From the NCBI RefSeq assembly GCF_040115645.1, contig NC_089576.1:124001-188000 (forward strand): a DNA stretch of 64,000 nucleotides, given 5' to 3'. The position numbers and the translations under genes are program-made. The notes beneath the pieces are model-generated. The model was not told the origin of the DNA. It was given only the letters and a program-made list of their open reading frames with translations, and did not search any database. Position 1 is the first letter of the stretch. The number at the start of each line of letters is the position of its first letter. Shown one piece after another: positions 1 through 14,459 of the stretch. This stretch comes from Euwallacea fornicatus. Its lineage: Eukaryota > Arthropoda > Insecta > Coleoptera > Curculionidae.

Positions 1-1619
1 GAAAAATTATCAAAATTACCCAAAGTTTCAAGCTTTCTAATTCATAAACTATTCGTGATAAAAAAAAAATGTTAAAAAGATCAATTTTTTATTTTCTAAA
101 CGCTGTGAACTGGAATACCGCGCGCGCCTAGTAGTTGGGTTTCGTTATCAACCAAATTGTTGTAAATACACACGTGGAATTTTTTTTATACTCTGAAAAT
201 TCGTTCTATTCCTGATATGTCAATGCATCCCTTGAAAACATTAATGAAATATTTAACCAAAAAAATCAATAATCTGAGTTTTTCTATACATATGGTTTTA
301 GCCGCATTTTGAAGGACCTTAACTGCCAACTGGCATATTTTAGCACTAGCTGAGAGATTTAACTGTATGTTATTTTTTGGGAAAATATAAAATTTTATAT
401 AGGGACCTAACTATTACAAACTTTGAAGGCAGTAGAAAAAATGCTGTAACTTTCCTTCCCTATATTTTTGTTAATATGCGTTTTTTAATTCATGTTCGTT
501 TACAACAGTTTACGTAAATTTATCAAATTGCAGTAGTTAGAAGCACCCTGCATATCAACTCCTGGAAGGTTCGAAAACTATCTGATTTTAATGAAGTTAT
601 TTCCTTGCGGTTGATAAAAACTTAAATTAAATTGATCCAAAAGAAAACGCACAAAATGTTTTTTTTTTACTGAAATATCACCCATAATTTTTCTTCTGTC
701 TTTTATGTAAAACATTGCAGGGGCCCATGCCAAAAAGAAATATTTCGGCTTTCTCGGGATGTTCATGTCAAGTCGAGCTGATGAGGGGACTGGAGCAGTC
801 TGGCATAGTAAATTCGAACGCACATAAATTTCTTTTCAAAAATTTCGTTAAAATTTCGTTTCGGTAGGCCATTTCTAGAGATCGCAAACACAGCGGTGAA
901 AACCGGAAGATCGAAAGTCCTCAGGGCCTTCATTACTATATGGCTGGGCGTTGAAAGTGGTCGAACAGGGAAATTGTGAAAGCTCCCAAGCTTGCGAAAT
1001 TTTCCCTCTTACACGGCTCGCTTTTCTAGTCGGAAAAGCTCCGTTATTTGATATTCCTCTGTCGTTTTGCATGGCGGCACCGGAAAAGGTACATCTGGGA
1101 TATATTCCTGTACTGAAAGCAATCCCGTAGGTCGCAACGTAAAGTAAAGTGGTGAAAACTGAAAATCTGCAAGTTGGGAAAATCTCGGAACTTTAAAGTT
1201 GATGCTACATTGTGACATTCCTGTTAAGGATGCCCTGATTCTTTTAGTTCCACAAAAATATTTCGATTCTTTTTTTAGTCGTTCTCTCTCTATTTTCTCT
1301 AAACTGCATGAAGCTCGTCGCGTTAAATTCGAATCGAAGAATAGAGCCAAAAGTGTTGACATATTCTCAATGCGGAAAGTTTCTGGAGTTCGAAAAAATC
1401 GATAGTTCAATTTTTAATCACAGAGTTTTCAAAAGTAGTCGGGTGCCACTGACACAACTGTCAGCAGGATGTCAGTTTGATTTTACTTTTGTGTGATTTT
1501 TGTATTTACTCGACTTCGCAGTCCAGAAGCGAAAAGTTCTTTTGTCGAGACCTTCCAGGTAATAAGGGTCGGGAGCGTCAGAGAAAACTGCGAAAGTTCA
1601 GCATAATCTAAATCAACGA

Positions 1620-2073
1620 CAGTAGTTGCGGAATTTGCACCGATGTGTACAAAAGCCTGTGACTAAATGCAATCCTCAAGGAAAAAGCTGTAGAAAGACG
1701 AACCTGAACACGTTGTATATGGTACGGGTATATTAGATCTTCCCTCAACACTTTCCACACAGTCTTATAACTAACATCCAAAATCCTTTCCAATTTTTCT
1801 AGTAGAAGTACCTGGATTTTCCTCTATTATGTTTAGCACATTTTCTTCCAATTCTGCCGTTCTCACTGTTACTGGCCTTCCTGCACTTTCACTTCCTTTT
1901 AACATGTTCATTTAACAAAGACGTAGATGAATTCTTTCGAACATTTTTAAATTGTGAATATTACGATTCGGAAATCGCTCAATATAAAAGTGCCTGGCCC
2001 GTAACGAATTTCCATCGGCAAGTGCATACATGAAATGCATATCAGTCATTTCAGCATTTGTAAAAATATTCAT
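1620..2073 (-). pseudogene. Decayed DDE transposase relic, DUF4817 helix-turn-helix type
   Basis: Read leftward from 2073, the fragment begins MNIFTNAEMTDMHFMYALAD, then has ERFPNRNIHNLKMFERIH, a stop at about 1912, GRPVTVRTAELEENVLNIIE, NPGTSTRKIG, a frameshift, and SYKTVWKVLREDLIYPYHIQ. These are the characteristic N-terminal HTH blocks of a very common insect Tc1/mariner-like transposase. The catalytic DDE part is absent. One stop and one frameshift make it non-functional. Confidence 0.8.
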
Positions 2074-2321
2074 GATTAAAAAAAAAGGTAAAAGTAACAA
2101 ATCTGGAAACGTATTTAAATTATATGGAGTCTAACGTGTTTACTAGTGCTGTTTTCAAGATTCACACTGTCTTGCTACGCTTATTTTAACTATGTTAATA
2201 AAAAAGAAAAAAAATTGTCAATAAACATTTATGGCCTTGTATGTAGGGAACAAAATCTATTTCCTGAAATTACTCAGAGAACAGCTCCCTAAATTTTTGC
2301 TTAACATTTAGGAAACGCCCT

Positions 2322-2344
2322 ATATATATATATATATATATATT
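2322..2344. repeat. (TA)n microsatellite
   Basis: About eleven uninterrupted TA units within an AT-rich stretch. No function is inferred. Confidence 0.85.
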
Positions 2345-3492
2345 AATGGACTTGTTATATATAATAAAAATAATAATACATTAGTTTATAGTAGTTTATA
2401 TTGTTATTTTTTAATTATTAATAGTTGTATTTTTATTTCTGGTCGTTGTGTTTTTTTTTTTATTGTTGAATTTAATCATGGACATGGTAATTGAAATACG
2501 AACAGAACTTCCCAAAGAACTCAAAAATGGCATAATATATCGAATGGTCCGTTTAACCTCAGAGAGGCAAATATTAATAACCATTAATAAAAAATATAGG
2601 TTTCCATTAAAAAAATAACAAAGTTGACCTTGAAACGACCTTGACGACGTCATATAAGTTAGTAGCGATTTGAGCATCTTATTTCCTCTTCGATGCTGAG
2701 CAATTTTTATTTGAAACTTTTTTCCTCTAAAAATTGATAGGTGCGTGTCTCAAGTTAAATGAGCCACACTGTATATATAGTTTTATAAGAAAAAAAGGAA
2801 AAGTACTACATGGGAAACCTTGCACATATCCTTGTTATACATAAATATACACAACTAAAGACAATATTTAACGTGTTCCAGAATTTTCATAAAAAATATT
2901 TTCTTTAATTTTTAATGAATTTATGAGGGCCTTTTGGTCCTGTATGTATAATTTAAGTATCAGCATGATTCTACGTCTACGTATAGTATATCGTTTGGTT
3001 CAACAAACCATGAGCATCTTGCGCGTGGTGTCAAGTAATACCCGCATTTAAAGCAACAGACAGCATTTAAGTCAATTTAAATCGTTTATGTTAATTAATG
3101 CACAGGACGATTATGCCGAAAAATCTGAACGGCGCCAACGTCACGGCTTTTTTAATAGATGAAAAGTATTGCGTTGTTTTAGCAAAATTCCTGTAAGTTA
3201 AGGCACGGTCTATGAAATTAGCACCGATTGTCACGTGAAAGATTGCAACTCATTTGTCGTCTCTTTAATTGAACATGTTAATAGAAATGAAAACCTGTGA
3301 AGTCGTCCTCAATCTTGACTATCAGTTCTGTTGACACATTACGGGTTTTGGAAAAAGCTGTCAAAAAAAAAGTTTCCTCCTCAGAAATAAAGATCGACGC
3401 GTCTGAGCGTTCCACTTTAAATACCTTTAGATTACGCGTCCAAAATTAAGTATACGGCATGTTATTGACGTACGTGGCCAAACTTCAAAGAA

Positions 3493-3990
3493 TCATTCTT
3501 TGAGTAGTTGTAAAATGAAAAGTTTCTATAAACATAGGTCTGGTAATTCTTCGTTTTCAAGATGCAGGGTGTCAAACTTGTTTTAAAAAATCGTTATATA
3601 TAAAAAAACACCCTAAATAACAAAAAGACGGAAAGTAATACGACGTTGAAACTCGGTGAGAGTTTTTAACGTAATACAAAACAATCTTTTAAGGTAGAAA
3701 TTGTTTGTCTTCTTTCGTTAGTGGTATACACAGGGGTAATGCCGGAAGTTTAAGAAAAATGAAAGAAAAACGCTTTATTAAAGCTACATTTAAAACAAAT
3801 GGCATACAACTTTTAAAGTAAAAAAACATTAGAATTTTATTAAGAAACACAGAAAATCAATTAAACGACCATTAAGATTTTCAGAAAAACACTATTAAGA
3901 AAAAGTTTGGCACGCCGTATCTCGAAAACGAAGCATTACTGGCCCTATGTTTATATAAGCTTTTCGCCTTAGAATCACTCAAAAAATCAC
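3493..3990. mobile_element. Foldback element (non-autonomous, inverted-repeat MITE)
   Basis: The left arm (about 3493-3605) and the inverted right arm (about 3890-3990) share the segment with TATAAACATAGG and CTTCGTTTTC, with scattered mismatches. The interior is about 290 nt and has no reading frame. It belongs to the same general type as the other foldback elements here. Confidence 0.7.
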
Positions 3991-6900
3991 CCCCCAGAAT
4001 TTGGGCACGGAATCAAGTAACATCCCGTATAATGTACCTTAAGTTCATCCGTTAATCTAAAAATCGAGCTTCATCAATATGGTCAGCAGGTGTCAATCTC
4101 CGGCATGACTACATCACTGAACAGCAATTTTGAGCCTAACCGACAAATGATGCCTTTTAAATCTCCTTTCGCCCCAGAAACCCTCGAATTTAAAGTCAAT
4201 TAGTCGAAGCCTTCTGCCTGCCACCTGACAGTATTATCGACCCATCACGGCTGCAGTTTTTAGTTTGCGTACCGTTCAGCTATATATTTTATAATAATTA
4301 CCATTAATTTAATTTAAACTTGCTTCTTAGTGTACGGCAGTATGCAATTAAGTGCATCTAAACAAGGTTTTTGTCATACCACGGTAATTGAGTAGTTGTC
4401 GGTGTTATATGGTAAAAGAATCTCATTCGGGACAGGTGCGGCGTGCAGAATACACGTTTTTTTCGCGGCGCAGCTGTTTCTTCACTTCGGATTGCATTTT
4501 ATCGTGAAGATAATGGTTCCGCTAAACGGTTCTGTTTTAGCTTTTATAAAGGTTCATAATATGAACAATACAATTCTGTCTGCCTATTGTTGTCTAATGA
4601 CCATTAATTCCTGGAAATCGTGAACACATGAAATTTTGGGGAAGACAGAACTCGCTTTAACTTTAAAATTGCATAAGAGAAATGTATGTGGGAAATGGCG
4701 GATTCATTTGATTGATAACGATCCTAATTTAAAACATTGGAGGTCGTACAAGTCTAAAACCTCATCATCATCAACTCAAGTGCCCGCAATTCTCCCGGTC
4801 TTTCGGACACATGGATGGATGGAACAACATGGATATTAATATAATGGCTACGTAATAACTATTTCTATTAATATTTATTTTCTGTCGCCTCCAGGATCAT
4901 TAATCATCCATTAATGAGGCAAATTACTGCATGATTTTTTTTGTTAATGCACAATTTTCGAATTGGACATGTAGGTCGCGTTTGCTCTTTGCATCCATCC
5001 AAACCACAGAGCAGTTGTACGCTCCACTAGTGGTCATTATCCGATTGTTTTTGGTATAGGTCACTTATCTCGGTTTGGATGCTTTATTATTCGAACATAT
5101 CATTAAAAAAGCAAAAGTATGTTTATCCAATAAATACTAACCGCAGCGAAACAAATAAAAAGGTTAAAATTAATTAATGGATTAAGAGGTAAAATTTAAT
5201 TAAATATTGAACGGATACCAGGTAAAACTAAAACCTTAAGACAGTGGTACGTAAAGTGCGGACATAAAACACGTATAAAATGAATATTTTTCAAAAATTG
5301 ACAGGCCCATCCCACACTGTACATTGAAAACTCCCTAGGACTTAAGCTAGCATTTTGACGTCACATAGCGTGTCCGATTATTTGCGATCAAAAACAGTTT
5401 ACGGCAAAGCGATGAAAAATAGAATTTTTCTCGCCATTTTCTTGTCCTCTTTAATCGATCTTGTAGCTCATATGATTTCCGAAATCTCCACACATCAACC
5501 ACCAATTTACTGTGTTTTACCGAACTATCATTTTTTAAATTAAACACCTTATATGTGTATTATTAAAAATTTTTATAATCATTCGAGGCACGAATTCAAC
5601 GATAAAAGGTTCGTGAGACTGATGCATCGTTTCGAAACCTTTTGTTGGTATCTTCAGGACAACGACTACTTTCAGATATAAATACATACATAGGTATGTA
5701 GGTCTAATGGTAATTTGAAAATATTATTTGTGAAATTCAGAGAGTTACAATGAAGCAATAGTGATGTAATAGCGTTCATGTTCAAGTTTAAACACCAAAC
5801 AGATTCATTAATTCTTATATCTTCTTATACCTGGAGATGTAATTATATACCGAGTGTTCCAAATCCAATGTGCTATCACTGCTATATCTTACACGGTAAA
5901 AATTATAGGGTAAGTTAAATTGAAAAAAAATGTGCCGAACGGCTTTTTCCAGAATTGTCAAGAATATTAAGTGATTTTTAGTTTCTAAATTATTATGGAA
6001 AAATTAAAATTTGCCTAAATGTAATTGTCTAAATGTATCGAAAACTTAAGTTTTTAGTAATATTTTATAATTTAATAATAAATAACAATAATTATTGATA
6101 CCGATTTAGATGTTATTTATCCGGTTTTCATAATCTATTATACTTTCAGATTGAGAATAAAATGTTTTATGACTAATTTATTATTGATTACCTATGGTTT
6201 GATTGAGAATTTATTTGCTTACGTAACATTTTTAAGCAACATCATAAATGTATTTTTTATTTAGAGCTCGAGGACCGGCCCGATTTATCGCGAAAAAAAT
6301 TAAGATAGATTTTTCGACATTTTAGTTTAAAAAAAAGGTATCATGTTGTTATAAAAGGGGGCCAGCCTGATGTCCAAAGTTCTATTAAATCGCATATTGG
6401 AGAAGACGACTTTTAGTGGAGACGCTCAATTAAATTAGCACGTCAAGCCTTAATTATCACGTTTTCTAATAAATCACAGTATAAAATAAAATAATAATTA
6501 TAATTAAAACATTACATTTTAAATTACTGGTTCCAAGTGACCCTCGAACCCAGGCGAATGAACCTAACAAAGACCATCGTAAAGAAGTCACGAGACAGGT
6601 CGTAATAAATTATTTTAACAGATTCCATTACTTGAACATAACCATTCCAGAGCAATAGATCTGCAGATAAACAGTCATAAAGCGGTGCATACAAACAACT
6701 ATAATTTCCATGTTACTGGGAAATAGCCACTTGAAATGTCGTTTACATTTTTATTGTCTATTCGTGTGTGGAAACATGGAATGCGTGAAACGTGTCGGCG
6801 CACTACATATAGGGTGATTAATTAATAATGACAAATCTAAAAGTTGACGATACACTACAAATGTCATTGCCGCAAAATTGCGTCGTCCGAAAGTGGATAG

Positions 6901-7910
6901 TTTGGGAAATTTCCAAGGTGAAGTTAAAGCTGTAATTTACTCTTTTCATATTGTTCTGCAAACATCTAAGATAGAAACATGATTTCAACATTATTTCTAG
7001 GCTGTTACTGGATGTAGTTCAGTTAGTTTCTCTGAATGATGAAAAGTTTCATCTTGTTATCAAATCAGTGTTTTACTTAAATCAATCAGAAAACGGATCG
7101 AGATGCAGCAAAAAAAAAACAAGAAAAAAGTTTTCCATGTTTTGAATTAAATTTCATGGCAGACATATAGAGTAAAAACTTATTAACTGTTTACATCGTC
7201 GCACTTGGTCACAAGCGGCGCCATTTATGAGTTACACGAAAATTACGACACATATCTTATTCATCATGAAAAAATCTCTTCACAAATTTTCGAGCTGCTA
7301 ACCCAGACATTTCACAATAATGGCAAAAAACAAATTAATTACGAATTTTCAACGTCCCACACATCCGAAACTTTCAACTTTCGCATAAAACCAATTGACG
7401 TGCAACGCATTTCTTCACAATGTTAATGATACCTCTGTATATTACACAGGAGTGTGGCAAAACCACAAAATATTCGGCACCAAACCGTATAGTGAATTTT
7501 TTTTTTTTTATTTTATGAATGAGACTGGTTAAAATTTTCAGTCGAAAATATTTCAATAACTATCGACCTAATTAAAAACTGCTTAATACTGGGGTACTTC
7601 GTATTAAACCATGCACTTTAAAAAGAAAAAAAAAAACGTTCTAATGAAAGTAAAAATATCTTTGGACTAGTTCACGGGGCTGCGAAAGTCCAGAATAAAA
7701 TTAATCTTTTCAACGAGTACTTACTCAAAAAAAAAACTCTGAAATACTTGAATAGATTTTGTGTTGACCGTATTTTTTGATAATAAAATGAAATGTTTTC
7801 CTTCAACCCCTTAGCTGCAACTCTACCCAACTTTTTTTTATAAAAAGATATCGTTATTGGGCTCGTTGAAAAGTCCGCGAAAACAAAATCTTACCGTATT
7901 TTTTTTTAGT

Positions 7911-8430
7911 TGTGTAGTTATTAGAAAAATAAAACTTTTAAAAGTAAAAAAAAAATCTAATACCCTCTTAGACCTATCTATAGGTTATTTAAGTTAGCAG
8001 ATGCTGAAAATGTCCTTCACCCTCTACTTGGCATGCTCCCAGGTGATGCTAAACCACAATAAAAATTAATATTGATATACTCTCTTTAATTCTGAATGAG
8101 TTTTCATTTTATATCGATAAAATTATTAAGCAAAAAAAGTGGTATTCAGCACATCAAGATATACTTCAAAAGGCTAAAAAAATTGTTGCATTTTTTATGC
8201 CAAGTTTATTGCCTTGATAAACAATACATTTTTTTTTAATTCCGTTTTAAAGCATGAACATATCGGTATTAATTTTTATTGGGGTTTACCATCGTCTGCC
8301 AGCATGCCAAGTACAAGGTGTAGGACATTTTCCGCATCTGCTACGTTAAATACTATGTAGATAGGATTAAGAACATGTTCGCAATTTTTTTTATCTTAAA
8401 ACTTTTATATTTCTAATAAACACATAATTT
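7911..8430. mobile_element. Foldback element with ~150-nt inverted arms
   Basis: The left arm reads GCAGATGCTGAAAATGTCC, then TACTTGGCATGCT and CAATAAAAATTAATA. The right arm repeats these in inverted order at about 8255-8350. Similarity extends outwards to about 7911 and 8430 through TTATTAGAAA. About 180 nt of unrelated sequence lie between. Confidence 0.75.
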
Positions 8431-10239
8431 AAATAGATCTCTCATCCATAGCAAAACTGCTTTGCAAAAAAACTTGTTCATGTTTTATTATCGACTATTT
8501 TAGAAAACGCGATACGGGAGGTTAAACCGAATAATTCAAGTTCAAACCGGTTAATTTAAAACGGGTCATATGGAAGAAACGTTTCGTTTCCCAGAATAGA
8601 ATAAAGTGAGAAACAAAAGTTACAATATGTAGTGCAGCCGATACCTCCTGAACCGACGAATTAAATGAGTGTGACGTCAAGATGTCAGCTGTGAACGGTC
8701 GTACCGCAGAAATCCCATGACCTTTTTTGGGCACGATCTGGTTGTTATGAATAGTGCGAGGTTGCTACCTGGTCGGTTGCGAAGGTGGATGAGGCTCAAG
8801 ATAGATACTGAAAATGTGTCTGCAAATGTTGCGGATAATCTTTAAAAAAATGGAGCAAAAACAAAATAGAAAAAGTTTAAATAATGCTTGTTTTTTTTTT
8901 AACGGAATCCTTTGTTAGGGATTATTGGAAGAGTGTAACGCATTCGCGTTCTATAATAATTAGGCAAAAATTATGTATAGGTACCATATACAAAAGGCCG
9001 ATAAATCGTTATAAATGATGGGTATTTCTTGGTCCGTACGGAAGTAGCTAATGACCGAGCTAATAACATCAGTTATTCATCTGTCAAACCAAATCGATAC
9101 AAGTGGTCTATTAATAAACAGGCACATCAGGAAAATGGTATTATTCATTATACATATCACTATTTAAAAATAGCTTAACCCTCAAGCTTGAACTGAACTG
9201 TACATATACAACTTTACTAATCGGCCAGGGACGGCTTAAGGTTAATCAGTGTGTTAAATGATTGTCTTGTGACAGGCGAAAATGTTACAGTTCTGTGGAG
9301 GAATAATCAATAGAACAACACGAATAATTTTAAAAAACGGATATAAATATACATATTCATGAATACAGTCCAATAAAAATGAAATCGAAGTAGAGAGTTG
9401 ATTGGAAAGTTATAATGAAGATTATAAAATTAACCAAATTACTAAAGATGCGTTTTAACCAAATGGTGATCAGCTGGGAGAAGCGTACAAGGTGTTCCTG
9501 AATCTCGCACTAATATTTCTGGAAACGGTTCCTCAGGTCACTTCTCTTTTTATAAAATCCAGTTTATTTTTCCCAATATGTTGCAACATTGAGAGTGCGA
9601 CCAGGGAAATTATCACGATAATTGCCCTAGGGCAATTCGGCGGTGATTACACCGGTAATTTCCGTGATTGTAAAACCGATATTTTAATGTCAAAATATTA
9701 CATTTGACAGATTAATAAAGTTCTCATTATTGTTGTTTTAAGGTAAAAAGTTTGGTCATATTGCATTCATATTACCTCACATTTACTATTACAAGGAGCA
9801 ATACTCTTTCTGTGAATATTATAGGTTGCGAAACAAATTTTAACGCTCATGGGCATTTTCAATTCATTTGTTTTAACATTGTAGCTATCAATAGATCAAT
9901 TAGCGGGTTTTTAAGATTCGTTCCAACTTCTAAGTTATCCCAAAACACCAAAGTGCGCGTTACCAAGATCGCTGGTTAAAAATTGATGAGTACCGAACGA
10001 AAATTGTAGCTGAAGCTGTGCGTGGGCAGCAATTAATGAACCCATGAAATTTAACCAAAGACAAAGAAAACAAAATTTAAGTTTCGAGCAGTCAAGAAAT
10101 TTAGAGAATACCTCAAGCGTATAAAAATGAGCTTAAAATATATAATAAATGATTTTCAAGAAACAATTAAAAAATGTTAAACTTAACGTTACCCATACGT
10201 TAAATGCTATGCATGTATTCAATTCTAATTAATGCTCAG

Positions 10240-10450
10240 TACAACTCGGCCTAAGGCCGTTTTTGAATCATGGCTTACGCTCGGTTCTGTTAAACCTGAC
10301 CCTCGTATATTACGAAAACACATAAGAAATTTATTTATGTCAGATTGCTGTTATTGTGGCAGTAATGCATTTCTTATGGACGTCAAAATTTACGAGGATC
10401 GAGTTTAGGTGAACCAACTTTAAGCCATGGTTAACCAACTCAGCCTAAGT
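10240..10450. mobile_element. Short foldback MITE
   Basis: CATGGCTTA, CCTCGTA and ACATAAGAAAT on the left match the inverted right arm (CATAAGAAAT, CCTCGTAAA, CATGGCTTA). Total length is about 210 nt with a loop of about 40 nt. Confidence 0.7.
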
Positions 10451-10664
10451 ATTCTTTAATACATTCATTTGGTTCCCACCGCAGTATAAACGTTCTTTAA
10501 AGCTTAGTTGATTAAAGTGATTCTGACGAAGATTTCGAATGTTATATCTTTCAAATTTGGATTTGAATCATTTTATAAGCATTCTTTGTGTTCAGATCGG
10601 TTTATAGAGTGCATAAAACATACATATCGGAACATAACCAATAGCATAACCTACATATGTGCAT

Positions 10665-11298
10665 ACAAGGTGTTTACTACTTGCACAAACTTTAAAAGGT
10701 AAATATTTGACGAATTTGAAGATAAAAAGTTCATATGAACATGGGTCAGCACCGGCTTGGTTCTCGAGATACAGGCTTTCAAAAGAAAAAAATTGTTTAC
10801 TACTTTGATTATATTTTTTATCAATAATCTGTCAATTTGACAAAATGCTGTATAGTGGGTATTTCGGTGATGAGAAACTCAAATATTTACTTACTTTTTG
10901 ATTTAATGTTAGAGGGCGCCACATACAGTGTCCCACTTGGATTTAAATAACCATAAATCTTAGTAGCTGCCGCCGAAAGCACCAGTTTTAGAAAAAAAAA
11001 CGGGCTTAAAAATATTTAAAAATACAACAATGTATATGAGCGACCTCTAACATTAAACAAAAAAAAAAACAAGTAAATAATTGATTTTTTTTATCATCAA
11101 CACTCCCAGTATACAGAATTTCGTTAAATTAACATGTTATTTAACAAAAATATAATCAAAATACCAAAATTTTTTTTAAAGCCCAGTATCTGAAGAACCA
11201 AGCGAATATGGGCTCATGTTCATATGAATACTTTATCTTGAAATTAGTTACAAATGCACTATTAAATTTTGTACAAGTAGTTAATAAACATACTGTAT
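10665..11298. mobile_element. Long foldback element, arms almost meeting
   Basis: Starts ACAAGGTGTTTACTACTTG and ends with its inverse. The arms share TTCATATGAACATG and CGCTTGGTTCT/GGCTTGGTTCT. Pairing continues inward through ATTTAATGTTAGAGG against CCTCTAACATTAAA, leaving a loop of only about 100 nt. Confidence 0.8.
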
Positions 11299-12734
11299 TT
11301 AAATCTGTACATTTTTTTCCAATTAACAAGACGATTATTACCTGCAACTAAATACGCATACATAAACCGATTGTAATCCATTACTGTTCTTAATTAATGA
11401 ATGGTTGAAAAACTTCATGAGAATTGAGAATATAAGAATTGACCTTTGATTGCCACTGTCTGGTCAGTGTTATTTGATTTTTTTATGCAATTCAGTTTTT
11501 CTTAAAGTGGTTAAATGAAAGAGTTATCATCTGATGCGATTTTGGCTGGTAGTATGCAATTGGTACATTTTATTGTTATTTAATCCCACGAATGAGACGT
11601 GGGAAGTGTATACTAATTTAAGGCCCAAACGTCTAGTAATAACAGATCGAAATCGCCATTTCATCACATTGTATTTTTCACGTGATTCATTGATTATACT
11701 ATCTCAGAATAAATACAGAAGTAATTTTGCAGATGTAGATCAAAATCATAAAGTGAACGTTGTTTCTCGTAAAAAAGATTATAAAATCTATAAAGAGGGT
11801 ACAGAACCATTAATACATAAGGCACGTTGATTACATTTATTTCTTTTTAATCGTGATTTAAACATTAACTATTTTCATCGGTAGATTTCATAAATTGTAA
11901 ATTGTCTTCTTTTGAAATTTAGTAATATAAGTCTCACATTACACATTTCGATGCAAAAAGTATTGTTTTAATTTCAATTAATTTTCTAACGACATAATGC
12001 AAAGTGTTCATTAATAGAAAGTATAACTTTCTTTCATTAACTTTTTTACTTCCGGTACCATCTAGAGTGGTAGTGCACAGTGCATAAATTTGTAATTTTT
12101 CATCTGGGCATAAGTTTAGGTTATTCCTGTTATAACATTGACTATAACGAAAGCTAGCTTCTTGTCTTGTGATTTTGATCCCTCCCTAATGAAAAATACA
12201 GTTTTTAAAAGTACTGTTATTTTAAGATCAGAAATACTTTCAACATAATAATAAACAATATAAATAGTAGCAAATATGTGTAGTAACATGTTGTGATCCG
12301 CTTAATATTTAGAATCAAACTATGCCCATATGCGTCATAAAGAACTCCATCAATAGGGTGCATTTATTCAAAATATAGGTGTTACAAGAAAATGGTACAT
12401 TCTATATTAAGAGCGGTAAGCGGAACCTGCAATTAGGCAAACTGCTTTCTAAAACATATGAAACACTCTGAAATTCCTCTTCCCAATCGCTGAGAAATGA
12501 CAGTTTTATTTTTTATTTCCATTTCTTTCAATTTTTTCAAACTCAATCAAAATGACAGCTTTACGGCACTGTTATGACGTCAAAACAGTATCGAAATGAA
12601 GGATCTCTCGATACCGTTCTACTCTTTGATGTTGGCAATACGTACTGCCAAAGTAAACATTATACACTTCCACCTTAAAATTTAAAAGCCGCAGAAACTA
12701 ACAATGCTGCAATAAATTAAGCGCCACATGAAGA

Positions 12735-12930
12735 GGGGCCGCCAAAAACTTACCGAACTTTGGCTAGTTATAACTTCAACACTTCTTTGCGGATATCGGG
12801 TTTTCGGCCAGAAGTGAAAAACATAATTCTTGGTCGATGCGTCGTTGGCATCAGAATTGCTTGCAAGTTCTTCTCGTTGTACAGGGTGTGAAATAATTAA
12901 CATTTTAAACCAAGAATTTAGAAAGTATGA
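12735..12930. repeat. Dispersed repeat, copy 1
   Basis: Similar to 31930-32100: both carry CCGCCA, AGCCATAACTT/AGTTATAACTT, TTTCTTTGC, a GATATTGGAT/GATATCGGGT block and TTGGCATC, and then lead to a TTGTACA motif. No coding capacity is visible. Confidence 0.55.
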
Positions 12931-14459
12931 GCAGCATAGAAATTTTGTCGACGTTGGATAAACTACTGAGGCTATATCTCCGGACGTCACATTTTCCTAA
13001 ATCTTGGTAAAAACTTTCATATATTCCACAACTTTAAATTTATACTCTACACAACGATAACAAATTTCAAACAGATACTACGCCAATGACGCACAGATCA
13101 AGGACGACACTTTCCGCCTTTTTTTATATTGTTCTTACTAAACTGGAAAAACCGTATTAGCGAAATAATAACATAAATGGCGCCCGAGGGCATTCATCAA
13201 GTACTAGTTTTTCATTATGTTTAAAGCTAAATTCATTGTTATTTTAATTTATTATTATTATTTTATAGAAAAAATAGCATAAGATACATAATGAGTTATA
13301 CGGCTGATTATTGCAACTTGCATATTTGAACTGGAGCGACATAAGTGAGTGATGAAATTTGAATGCTCTATTTTGTGTCATAGTATTAAAATTAATTTCC
13401 AAATCCCGGCCCTTCCCACTACGCATCCGTCACATCAGCTACTCCAGTCACTCGTGGCGTCATTGGTGCATCGATTGACAGTTCACAGATATTCTCAAAC
13501 AATGTATGTAAAAAAAAAAATAAAATACTTTCTTCAAATTATTGGACACTCGTTGCGAAGCACATCTCAAATAATATTTTGATTATTCAGTGAAAATAGT
13601 AAAATGGTCTTTTAATATTTTACACCAGGACAAAACGATATAATCAGGCCGCATGCGTTAAATCCTTTGTACAGCCTATTCTAAACTCCATTTTCAACAT
13701 AGGGATTGCAAAAACTATCAGAGATGCAGAGTGGTCTAAATGAAGGCAAAATTGCGCCTTATGAGAGCAGTATTTCGCGTTTTTAATATCTAAATAATTC
13801 ATATAACTTTTTTGATATTGAAAAAAACGAGTTGAAACTGAACAAACCATGAATAACGAAGCAGACGGTAAATCAATTCAGTTACGTGGGCATTGGAACG
13901 ACTGTCCCAGAGAGTCGATGTATAATTTTTTGACATAAGGAGAGAATAATGAAACGAATAATCTCACCGTTGTGCATTCGACGGCAACGTGAAACGTGCT
14001 TACGTCATCCGAATTCTTCAGATTGCAACGGCGAAGGAAGATTCGCGGAATGTCATTTTTTAGCCGTGGCACTGTTGCTAAGTGGAGGTACCGCCGACAG
14101 ACCTTTATAGGTCGTACCTCTGCCTATGCGGTTGACATACCAGGTGGGAGACTGAGATAGCCGGTAGGTATTCGTCCGATCCGGTTTTCGATAAGTAATT
14201 TCTGCTCGTTAGGATTATAGGTTTATGGTAACGTCTCCGAAGAAATATAAAGAAAGAGTTGCAAATCATTTGAATATTTTTAAACATGAATCTCCTCACT
14301 CCTGGCTAAAAGAGGTGGCAGATAAACGCTCCTAAAATCGCAAAGGCATGATGAACCTGACATTAATAATACCCCTCAGCTGGACACTTTTGCACTTAAA
14401 ATTATGCTTGTGGACGTTAATTTCTGATGCTGAAAAAAATAGTTTTGTATCGAGTTCGC

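Noticed and set aside
1009..1410. 133-codon open frame on the minus strand, the longest outside the genes and relics
   Set aside because: It overlaps open frames on the other strand, shows no recognisable motif, and has no splice or promoter context.
6525..6560. GGGTTCGAGGG on the minus strand, resembling a tRNA B box
   Set aside because: No acceptor stem, anticodon arm or A box at the right distance.
7205..7426. 73-codon plus-strand frame with fairly protein-like composition
   Set aside because: No family recognised and no conserved motif. It lacks a convincing ATG context or exon borders; it may be an old relic, but the evidence is too thin.
11534..11830. 98-codon plus-strand frame
   Set aside because: AT-driven composition rich in Asn, Lys and Ile, no motif, within repeat-rich DNA.
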